Below the pieces are notes generated by a model. The model ran no database searches. It had not been told where the DNA came from and saw only the letters and a program-made list of their open reading frames with translations. A DNA stretch of 20,289 bases from JAVWHX01 sp036639875 (GTDB lineage Bacteria > Bacillota_I > Bacilli_A > Erysipelotrichales > Coprobacillaceae): NCBI GenBank assembly GCA_036639875.1, contig JAVWHX010000041.1:1-20289 (forward strand), in the 5' to 3' direction. Positions 6,939-13,531 of this stretch are shown here, piece after piece (position 1 is the first letter of the stretch; each line of letters starts with the position of its first letter). The translations under genes were made by a program, and so were the position numbers.

Positions 6939-8183
6939 ATGTTAATAGAGATTTTATATTGTTTTGTATATGTCATATCAATAATCTTTTGTCTTTACAA
7001 ATATATGGATAAGCGCCCACGGATAGAGTATTTCATATTGATTACTATAATATATACAATTATAGATTTTATAGTTACTGGTGATTATATTATACATATG
7101 GACGAATTTATTCTTAGAAATATAATGGTTATTGTTAGTGATTATGTAATGATCTGTGTATTAAATCGTAAATTTAACTCAGTATTATTATTTTATACGT
7201 GTCTCTATAATATTTTGTTTAGTGTTGCAGTCAATCTTATAATGAATGTTTTGGTATATTTTGAAGTTATATCTATATTAGAAAGTTTTATACCATCGTA
7301 TTCTAGATTTGTTTTGGTTATATTATTTAATCTCACAGGCATTTTAGCATTTAAGTTAATGGATAAATATGAAATTATTCCTAAAAAGGAAATCATGCTT
7401 AATACTGCAAAAATGTTTAATATAGCAAATATTACTTGTTGGTTTATACTGTTAATATTTTTTGGTTATAGTATCAATGATATAGGTGGAGTATATTCTA
7501 TCATTATATTATTATCGTTGATTATCTTGTGGATAATGCTGATTTATTCTTTAAAAAATACAGTTGAGTTATCTCTTCGTAAAGAAAATGAAATAATTTC
7601 TAATGCAGTTTTTCATAATATTGAAGAGTATATTAAAAATTATAAGTATAAAGAAGAAGAAATCAAAAAAATAAGACATGATTTTAAAAATCATATGTCA
7701 GTTATTGGCAATATAACCCAAGAAGAAAAGGTACAAGCATATATTAAGGAAATGAATGAATCATTTAATAACATAACTGATGAATATGTTTTATCCTCTG
7801 GAAATATATATGTAGATGCGATTATACAGACAAAGACAAAAGAATATCCAAATATTCTATTTGATGTTAAGTTGGAAATCGAGGGTTTGTCAATGAACCC
7901 AAAAGATTTAAGTACTCTTATTTTTAATCTTTTAGATAATGCGTTCCAAGCATCTTTAGAAGTAAATGGACATGTTGAATTTAAAATGATTTATAATGCT
8001 TCACGTTTGATAATAGAAACGATTAATGATGTAAATGAAATGCCAAATTTTGTATCAAAAAAAGGTAGTGGGCATGGATATGGTATGAAAATCATACAGG
8101 ACATAGTAAGAAAGTATAATGGAAATATTGAATATTCATATGATAATAATAAGCTAAAATGCATTGTTTATTTGTTGATTTAG
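6939..8183 (+). CDS. GHKL sensor histidine kinase (AgrC-like)
   Basis: Membrane receptor kinase for the locus's peptide signal. The N-terminal half (about residues 1-205) has six or seven hydrophobic segments, as in AgrC-type kinases. A charged linker follows, then the phospho-acceptor His247 in RHDFKNH, the N box NLLDN starting at Asn330, and the G box GSGHGYGMK starting at Gly376. This is the HATPase_c_5/GHKL arrangement that pairs with LytTR regulators. Length of 414 aa is typical. AAGGGG lies about 10 nt before ATG 6939. It is the last gene of the agrB-regulator-kinase operon; a terminator at 8241-8264 follows. Confidence 0.92.
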   Translation: MLIEILYCFVYVISIIFCLYKYMDKRPRIEYFILITIIYTIIDFIVTGDYIIHMDEFILRNIMVIVSDYVMICVLNRKFNSVLLFYTCLYNILFSVAVNLIMNVLVYFEVISILESFIPSYSRFVLVILFNLTGILAFKLMDKYEIIPKKEIMLNTAKMFNIANITCWFILLIFFGYSINDIGGVYSIIILLSLIILWIMLIYSLKNTVELSLRKENEIISNAVFHNIEEYIKNYKYKEEEIKKIRHDFKNHMSVIGNITQEEKVQAYIKEMNESFNNITDEYVLSSGNIYVDAIIQTKTKEYPNILFDVKLEIEGLSMNPKDLSTLIFNLLDNAFQASLEVNGHVEFKMIYNASRLIIETINDVNEMPNFVSKKGSGHGYGMKIIQDIVRKYNGNIEYSYDNNKLKCIVYLLI

Positions 8184-8208
8184 ATTATTATATGTTGGAA
8201 TATTGCGT

Positions 8209-8272
8209 TTCAGTGTTAAAAAACGTGTGTTCAGTGTAAGAAGTCTTTTTTAAGGCTTTTTTTTAGTATAAT
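8209..8272 (+). promoter_or_regulatory. agrD promoter with paired LytTR-type repeats
   Basis: TTCAGTGTTAA at 8209 and TTCAGTGTAAG at 8230 are direct repeats offset by exactly 21 bp. TATAAT follows at 8267-8272, 26 bp after the second repeat, with no recognisable -35. This is the layout of promoters activated by LytTR regulators (ComE, PlnC, AgrA classes). The unit downstream contains the agrD-like gene and the secreted-protein pseudogene. The space between repeat and -10 is filled by the terminator at 8241-8264. Confidence 0.68.
8241..8264 (+). terminator. terminator of agr operon inside the agrD promoter spacer
   Basis: AAGTCTT (8241-8247) pairs with AAGGCTT (8252-8258) with one G-U pair around a TTTT loop, followed by a run of T to 8264. 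It ends two bases before the agrD -10 box. Confidence 0.6.
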
Positions 8273-8310
8273 GAAGTAAAGAAAATTTATGAAAGGAAGA
8301 TGAAGCTAAA

Positions 8311-8409
8311 ATGGTTCTGATCAAAAGAATTATTAACTCAATTATCATTATGGTGAAGAAAACAAATTATAATTGTTCACCAATGGGTTATTACAAACCA
8401 AAGAAGTGA
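8311..8409 (+). CDS. agrD: AgrD-like cyclic peptide precursor
   Basis: A 32-codon gene. The N-terminal half (MVLIKRIINSIIIMVKK) is an amphipathic, positively charged helix, as in AgrD leaders. The core NYNCSPMGYYKPKK has a single Cys suited to a thiolactone with a residue a few positions downstream; the YYKP that follows resembles the Y/F-x-Q-P junction of clostridial AgrD. The usual acidic C-terminal tail is missing: the peptide stops after KPKK. AAAGGAAG (8292-8299) is 11 nt upstream, slightly long. A competing ATG at 8300 gives only MKLKWF. It sits just after the kinase gene and behind a LytTR-type promoter, where an agrD is expected. Ring size cannot be fixed from sequence. Confidence 0.68.
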   Translation: MVLIKRIINSIIIMVKKTNYNCSPMGYYKPKK

Positions 8410-8442
8410 AAAATTAAAGAACGGTTTCTAGAGAGAAGAAAG

Positions 8443-8869
8443 ATGCGAATAAAAGAAATCGAAGAAAATAATAAAAACTTTTGTTGTAACATTAATCTGT
8501 GTCTTTTCAATAGCAAATGTATTTGCTTATGACAAATCGTCTAATACATATGCGACGGGTGGAACAACGATTGCATCAAAAACGGGGTGGATAGGTGAAT
8601 CAGAATATGCTAGTGCTAGAGCGATTAACGATTCTGGGTCAAACAGCAAAATGATTATGCAAATTTGGGGTTCTTGGCTAGGTCTGTTTTATCCAAATAC
8701 GGTTGAAGCTCAAACAACTTTATATGCTGGTAATAGTGCGATATTAAAAGATACTCAAGATAATGTTTCTATATTTATGCTTGCGTTAAGCCCTGGCTCT
8801 GGAAAGACAACGGGACGTGGAAGAATTGTCATAGGTTCAACTGCACCAAGTCTTCCACAAGAAAGATGA
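8443..8869 (+). pseudogene. frameshifted secreted-protein gene, paralogue of the 4759-5172 gene
   Basis: A signal-peptide-bearing frame reads KKIIKTFVVTLICVFSIANV-FA and continues to TGA 8869, but upstream it meets TAA at 8450-8452 before any ATG. An ATG at 8443 is out of phase. Removing one A from the run 8451-8454 joins them into MRIKKSKK plus the signal peptide, a normal secreted precursor of about 141 residues. The mature part contains WIGESEYASARA, KMIMQIWGSW, FYPN, GNSAIL and TGRGRIVIG, which matches in order the pattern of the secreted protein encoded at 4759-5172. As the sequence stands, translation from 8443 ends after 29 codons. Could be inactivated, phase-variable at the A run, or a sequencing error. 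It lies 33 nt after agrD and probably shares its promoter. Confidence 0.68.
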
Positions 8870-8871
8870 TT

Positions 8872-8896
8872 AAAGGTTGGCAGAGTTCAACCTTTT
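8872..8896 (+). terminator. hairpin after secreted-protein pseudogene
   Basis: AAAGGTTG (8872-8879) and CAACCTTT (8888-8895) form an 8-bp stem with an 8-nt loop. The T-run is short (TTTT then C), so it may be a weak or partial terminator, allowing some read-through into the ABC genes. Confidence 0.5.
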
Positions 8897-8976
8897 CTAC
8901 TATTTGTTATGAATTAATGATATAGCTTAAGTAGATAAAACAACACTTTAATTATTGAAGAAAGGAGATGATTTAA

Positions 8977-10917
8977 GTGAAAAGCATATTAGAGAAAATG
9001 AAAATCCATCTCTATCTTTTGAAAAACTCACCAAAATTTAGTGGTGTTTTACTAGCCATATTTGTTATTTATATAAGTTTCATGATGTATCTAATGAATT
9101 TGGGAATGGGGGGATATAATGCATTTTCATTTTTAGTAAAAACCAACTTTATATTTTCAGCTTGTTTGATGCTTTGTACATTTCCTATATTCAAGTCAAT
9201 TCAAAACACAAACCAAGAAGAATTAATTAATAGTTTAAATCATAATAGAAATATATTTTCGATATACACATATATCAATATCCTGCTAATTATTATTTTT
9301 TATAATATCGTTATGTTTATATTTTTGTGGTTTCAGATCCCAGAAATATCATTGTCTAAATTTATTGTTGAATTTATAGTCAATATGTCTATACCTCAAA
9401 TTATTTGTATAAGTCTTTCCTTTATATGCTCTTTGTTTAAGAATACAGCTATCTCTATTATCCAAATGATTTTATTTATCTTCTTTACAAGTTCATGGTC
9501 AGAGTCTATTATTTGGGAAAGTCAACCAAGTTTTCCAATTGATCAATTATTTTCTTTTGTTAAGAGACCTTTTGAAATTTTCTATCAAAATAATGAATGG
9601 GGTATAGATACAATGTATGGATTACAAAATGAAATAGGTAGAAAATATCTATTATTATTTTGGTTATTACTATTATTGAGTCTGTTTGTTATTTATTTAT
9701 ATAGACAAAATATGAAAAAAAGATTTTATTTAAAAGCTTCTATAGTGGTTTTGAATTTAGTGTTAGTTATGAGTTTGATTGGAGGAGTTTTGCCAGAAAG
9801 TAGATTGAGAATTAACAATAAATGGGATGGATACTTCTCAGATTTCTTTTCATACAATAGACAAGGATTAAAGAAAACAAATGATGTGAATTATGAAATT
9901 ACAGATTACAATCTTAATGTAAAAATAGAAAGATTATTAAATGTAAAAGGTGAGCTTCAATTAAAGTCACAAATACCACAACAGGATTTCTCTTTTACAC
10001 TCTATAAAAACTATAAAATAAGGAGTTTGAATTCAAAGGATTCATTGACTTATAATCAAGAAGGAGACTATGTTCATATTCATTTTGATAAGCCAATTAT
10101 TGATGCACAATTATCTATTGAGTATAGTGGTTATCATCCTCGATTTTACTCTAACCAAGAAGCAGTCTTGCTACCAGGATATTTTCCGTGGTATCCAATG
10201 AGTGGAGAAAAGCAAATATATATTAATAGTGGAGATATAATGCAACCAGTTTTAAATGGATACAACAGTTATAATTCTATAAATAAGGCAAACATTACTT
10301 TGCATACTGATAGAGACATCATTACAAATCTCAAAAAAACAAATAAAAAAGAGTACTCAGGAAAAAGTGATAGTATTAGTCTATTTGATGGATATATTGA
10401 CAATACAGGTTATGATGATATTATCACATATCTTTCTTTAGCAAATGGTAAAGAAGATGAAGTTTCTTTTATGAGAACTGAAATAAAAAATTCATTAGAG
10501 ATACTTGATCAACAAATCGGTATATCGACTAATCTATTTGATTCAAAAAAGATATTCTTTGTAACTCAAGATATTCACAGAAATAATAGTTTAGGAGCTA
10601 TAGCTATCTTTGATGATTATGCTATTATTACAAGAATGATAAATCCTGGCAGTTTGCTAGAATATTTAACAAACAAATCAAGTAAATATACACCTTTAGC
10701 ATGTTTGATGAAGACTTTGAGTTTTGGTAATACTGTAGAAGAAACATATAGCAATACTCTTAATAATTTGGATAATCAGGAGTTAAAAAGCAAAATAGAA
10801 GAAGTTGTAAAAAAAGTTGGAATTAAAAAATTCTTAAATGCCACATATCTATATACATTAGATGAAAGTCAAGAAGATGATATGCAATTTTTAGAAAGGA
10901 TGATGAAAAATGATTAA
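8977..10917 (+). CDS. ABC permease with degenerate M1-peptidase-like ectodomain
   Basis: A 646-residue membrane protein. About six transmembrane segments span residues 20-265; the rest (about 270-646) is predicted outside or cytosolic and resembles the M1 aminopeptidase fold found fused to some ABC-2 permeases: a beta-rich part ending in GYFPWYPM (401-408), then LGAIAIFDDY where GAMEN would be, then CLMKTLSFGN (576-585) where HELAHQWFGN would be. The zinc ligands and catalytic Glu are therefore absent, so it should not be an active peptidase. Start is GTG 8977, with AAAGGAG (8961-8967) 9 nt upstream. It overlaps the ATPase gene by 8 nt. The N-terminal permease part shares an E-LINS-x-(D/N)H motif with the permease at 11742-12383. 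Probably exports or protects against a peptide. Confidence 0.75.
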   Translation: MKSILEKMKIHLYLLKNSPKFSGVLLAIFVIYISFMMYLMNLGMGGYNAFSFLVKTNFIFSACLMLCTFPIFKSIQNTNQEELINSLNHNRNIFSIYTYINILLIIIFYNIVMFIFLWFQIPEISLSKFIVEFIVNMSIPQIICISLSFICSLFKNTAISIIQMILFIFFTSSWSESIIWESQPSFPIDQLFSFVKRPFEIFYQNNEWGIDTMYGLQNEIGRKYLLLFWLLLLLSLFVIYLYRQNMKKRFYLKASIVVLNLVLVMSLIGGVLPESRLRINNKWDGYFSDFFSYNRQGLKKTNDVNYEITDYNLNVKIERLLNVKGELQLKSQIPQQDFSFTLYKNYKIRSLNSKDSLTYNQEGDYVHIHFDKPIIDAQLSIEYSGYHPRFYSNQEAVLLPGYFPWYPMSGEKQIYINSGDIMQPVLNGYNSYNSINKANITLHTDRDIITNLKKTNKKEYSGKSDSISLFDGYIDNTGYDDIITYLSLANGKEDEVSFMRTEIKNSLEILDQQIGISTNLFDSKKIFFVTQDIHRNNSLGAIAIFDDYAIITRMINPGSLLEYLTNKSSKYTPLACLMKTLSFGNTVEETYSNTLNNLDNQELKSKIEEVVKKVGIKKFLNATYLYTLDESQEDDMQFLERMMKND

Positions 10918-11752
10918 AATTAATGATATATGTAAATCGTATAAAAAGAAAGAAGTGTTAAAAGATATATCGTTAAACCTTGATAACAAAGTTTATGGTT
11001 TGCTTGGACCTAATGGTTCTGGTAAAACAACATTACTTAGAATAATTGCTGGAATTTTATCGTCATCAAAAGGAATAATATCTTATGAAAAGGAAAATTT
11101 TAAAGATATTAAAGTGGGGTATCTACCACAAAAGTATGGAGTTTTTAAAGAAATGACATTATATGAGCAGATGAATTATTATGCTATTTTAAAGAATATT
11201 CCTATATCACTTCGTAAGGATAATATAGAAACATTGCTTTCAAATGTAAATTTGACTGACTATCATGTAAAATGTGGATCACTTTCTGGAGGAATGATTA
11301 GAAGATTGGGAATAGCACAAGCTTATTTAGGAGTGCCAGATATAATATTACTAGATGAACCAAGTGCTGGTCTTGATTTAGAAGAAAGACTTCGTTTTCA
11401 AACTATTCTTAATCAAACTAAGAATTGTTGTCCTACAATTGTATCAACACATATTGTGGAAGATGTTGAAGATGCCTGTGATTATATTATAGTTTTAAAT
11501 AAAGGAAAAATTGTATTCTATGGAACAGCGCAAGAAATATGTGGTATTGCTAATAATCATGTTTTTGAAGTAGAAGAGGCAGTTTATAACAACTTGGAAG
11601 TATCACATTATGTTATAAAGATATTTAATGAAGGAAATGAAAAAAAATATCGCATTATCTGTGATGATAAAGAATTAGAATCATATAGCGTAACATCACA
11701 ATTGGAAGATGGATATATGTATCTTATTAAGGGACCATTTCATGAAATATGA
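10910..11752 (+). CDS. ABC transporter ATP-binding protein
   Basis: A 280-residue ATPase that powers the two flanking permeases. Walker A is GPNGSGKTT (residues 33-41, Lys39). The signature is LSGGM (125-129). Walker B is IILLDEPSAGLD with Asp149 and catalytic Glu150. The switch His181 is in STHIVEDV. The last ~65 residues form a C-terminal extension common in bacitracin/peptide-type exporter ATPases. It overlaps the upstream permease gene by 8 nt and the downstream permease gene by 11 nt, so the three are translationally coupled. The substrate is not evident from the sequence. Confidence 0.94.
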   Translation: MIKINDICKSYKKKEVLKDISLNLDNKVYGLLGPNGSGKTTLLRIIAGILSSSKGIISYEKENFKDIKVGYLPQKYGVFKEMTLYEQMNYYAILKNIPISLRKDNIETLLSNVNLTDYHVKCGSLSGGMIRRLGIAQAYLGVPDIILLDEPSAGLDLEERLRFQTILNQTKNCCPTIVSTHIVEDVEDACDYIIVLNKGKIVFYGTAQEICGIANNHVFEVEEAVYNNLEVSHYVIKIFNEGNEKKYRIICDDKELESYSVTSQLEDGYMYLIKGPFHEI

Positions 11753-12383
11753 TTTGGAGTTTGTTTTCTTTGACATAAAAATAAAGAAGTGGTTTTATAT
11801 AATCATTTTAATCCTTCATTGGGGAATTGTTCTACCATTTTTACTTGATAAAGCAAAAGTTACAATCATAAAAAATTTAGATTATTCTTATTATTTTAAT
11901 GAGTTACAAATTTTTGTGTGTTTTTTACTTATATGTAGTTTGTTTGTATTTATAAGGCAATTTATTGATAATGATCAATTTGAATTAATCAATTCGATAG
12001 ACCATCGTTTAAAAATAAGATTCCTGCTTTATTATTTCTTTATTTATCAGTTTGTTTTGCTCCCTATATATATTATAACATTTTCATTTTTTCCCTATTC
12101 TATTTCTATTTATGAGATATGTAACCTTATCTATCAACAAGTCTTTGTATTTATGATGTTTTATTTTTTAGCATACTTTATTCAATCATCATTTAGTGCT
12201 TTTGGAATAGTGCTAGGATATTTGTTTGTTTTCTCAACACTTTTAAGACAACCAATGATTATGAATATATTTCATTTAGACTTTCCTTTGGAGTATGTAC
12301 CAATACAATATTATATTCTTAATATATTAGTAATCTTTATATTTTTAAGAGCAGGAACATTTTTAGAAAGAAGATTTTTATGA
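11742..12383 (+). CDS. ABC-2 type permease, small subunit
   Basis: A 213-residue protein with about six hydrophobic segments and little else. ATG 11742 is preferred: AAGGGA (11729-11734) is 7 nt upstream and the protein then starts MKYDLEFVFFDIK; a longer frame opens at 11709 but runs further into the ATPase gene. The block QFELINSIDHR corresponds to EELINSLNHNR in the N-terminal part of the large permease, so the two permeases are probably paralogous and form a heterodimer with two copies of the ATPase. It is the last gene before the terminator at 12417-12465. Confidence 0.78.
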   Translation: MKYDLEFVFFDIKIKKWFYIIILILHWGIVLPFLLDKAKVTIIKNLDYSYYFNELQIFVCFLLICSLFVFIRQFIDNDQFELINSIDHRLKIRFLLYYFFIYQFVLLPIYIITFSFFPYSISIYEICNLIYQQVFVFMMFYFLAYFIQSSFSAFGIVLGYLFVFSTLLRQPMIMNIFHLDFPLEYVPIQYYILNILVIFIFLRAGTFLERRFL

Positions 12384-12416
12384 TTTAAAGTAAGTTTTCT
12401 TCTATAACTTGACACT

Positions 12417-12465
12417 AAAAAGCAACAGCAACAATGATTTGACAATCACAATGCTATTGCTTTTT
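12417..12465 (+). terminator. bidirectional terminator after ABC operon
   Basis: AAAAAGCAACAGCA (12417-12430) pairs with TGCTATTGCTTTTT (12452-12465) with one mismatch; an inner TGATT/AATCA stem closes over TGAC. The A-rich left arm and T-rich right arm allow termination from both sides, including behind the vanZ remnant. Confidence 0.75.
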
Positions 12466-12537
12466 ATGGTTACTGTATGCTGCAATGATTATAAAAATAT
12501 TTGGTGATAATTCATAATGATCTCCTACTATTCCCAT
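12454..12537 (-). pseudogene. remnant of a second vanZ-like gene (N-terminus only)
   Basis: From ATG 12537 the minus strand reads MGIVGDHYELSPNIFIIIAA and stops at TAG 12454. The intact VanZ-like protein at 4768-4151 begins MGIAGVDTDLIPSIF, so Gly-Ile-x-Gly, Leu-x-Pro and Ile-Phe line up without gaps. The DNA also matches across the junction with the upstream gene (GGGAATAG). Only about 20 codons of homology remain before the sequence diverges and enters the terminator. It is one of two pieces left from the second copy of this gene pair. Confidence 0.68.
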
Positions 12538-12542
12538 ATTCA

Positions 12543-12575
12543 TTATAGCATTACCTTAAACTTAATAAATTTCAT
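12543..12575 (-). pseudogene. remnant of a second secreted-protein gene
   Basis: ATG 12575 on the minus strand opens a 10-codon frame, MKFIKFKVML. Its start matches MKFRKF of the secreted protein at 5172, including the upstream AAGGA ribosome site, and its end (KVM) with the following DNA matches the 3' end of that gene (KVIM, then the TGGGAATAG junction with vanZ). An internal deletion of about 120 codons explains both. No function is likely. Confidence 0.62.
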
Positions 12576-12754
12576 AATATATTCCTTCTTTTCTTATCAA
12601 TTTTATTGTATATATCATATCATTAATAATGTATAGAAACATGAGTTGTTAGTAAAATGTATGTAAAGAATTAGTGAAAACAAATTTATTTCAAATATTG
12701 TAAATTCTTTCTCTTTTTCATTTATATGGTATAATGATTGACGGGTGATAAGAT
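12568..12754. repeat. duplicated rpiR-upstream region, copy 2, with rpiR promoter
   Basis: Matches 5164-5357 along its length. Here it ends in an extended -10, TGGTATAAT (hexamer 12730-12735), and GGGTGAT just before the rpiR ATG at 12755. The transcription start would fall near 12742, giving a very short leader. A TGAAA...TTTCA dyad about 45-60 bp upstream of the -10 could be an autoregulatory RpiR operator. Together with the terminator and remnants at 12417-12575 this accounts for the whole gene-free stretch 12384-12754. Confidence 0.72.
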
Positions 12755-13531
12755 ATGCGTTTAGAAGAATTAATTAATAAAAATTATAAACAATTAAATG
12801 ATAATGATTTATATATTTGGAAATATATATCAACACATCGTAAAGAATGTGAAAAGTTATCAATCGATGATCTTGCTGAACGCTGTCATGTTTCAAGAAC
12901 AACCATTTTACGTTTTTCAAAGCGTATAGGTTTAAAGGGATATGCGGAACTAAAAGTTTATCTAAGAATTGATAATCAAACGAGTAAGTATAAACAAACT
13001 GGTGTTGAGTTGGTTTATGAAAAGTATACAAAATATATGAATGAAATAAAGAATAAAGATTTAACAAATATTATTAAACTTATTGTTAATTCTAAGAATG
13101 GATATGTTTATGGGACTGGTTATATTCAAAATCATGTTGCTTCTGAGTTAAAGAGATCTTTCTTATTTGTTAATAAGTTATTCTTTAATATTAAATCAAT
13201 GAATGAGACATATGCATTTGTTGATATTATTGATGATCAAGATGTCATGGTCATGATTTCTCATTCTGGAGAAAATAAACAAGTGATTGATTTTGCGAAA
13301 AAATTAAAAGCAAAAAATGTTCCTATTATTGCAATAACAGCAACTAAAAATAATACTTTAGCACAAATTGCTGATGAATCATTATATGTAGAAACACCAA
13401 GTATTCCTAATCCTATTGGACCACGCCATGAAGGGCAAATGGCTTATTTCTTATTGATTGATTTTATCGTTGTAAAATATTTAGATTATTATGAGAGGGT
13501 ATTAAATGATAACACTAGAGGAAATGGTTGA
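12755..13531 (+). CDS. RpiR-family transcriptional regulator 1 (HTH-SIS)
   Basis: A 258-residue sugar-phosphate-responsive regulator. The N-terminal HTH_6 domain (about 1-75) contains LAERCHVSRTTILRFSKRIG as recognition region. The C-terminal SIS domain (about 105-245) shows the sugar-isomerase pattern VYGTGYIQ and ISHSGENKQVIDFAKKL. RpiR proteins often control adjacent sugar PTS operons, for example GlvR/MalR for maltose PTS. The alpha-glucoside operon 8.6 kb upstream is therefore the likely target, separated by the inserted block. Start ATG 12755 follows GGGTGAT. It overlaps regulator 2 by 26 nt. Confidence 0.9.
   Translation: MRLEELINKNYKQLNDNDLYIWKYISTHRKECEKLSIDDLAERCHVSRTTILRFSKRIGLKGYAELKVYLRIDNQTSKYKQTGVELVYEKYTKYMNEIKNKDLTNIIKLIVNSKNGYVYGTGYIQNHVASELKRSFLFVNKLFFNIKSMNETYAFVDIIDDQDVMVMISHSGENKQVIDFAKKLKAKNVPIIAITATKNNTLAQIADESLYVETPSIPNPIGPRHEGQMAYFLLIDFIVVKYLDYYERVLNDNTRGNG

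Noticed and set aside
8443..8532. 29-codon Cys-rich peptide from ATG 8443 (MRIKEIEENN... with five Cys)
   Set aside because: It arises only because the secreted-protein gene is out of frame here; the overlapping frame has a textbook signal peptide and continues far longer.
5610..12453. Insertion sequence or integrative element as source of the agr/ABC block
   Set aside because: No transposase, integrase, terminal inverted repeats or target-site duplication were seen; the repeats at its ends are explained by a tandem duplication.
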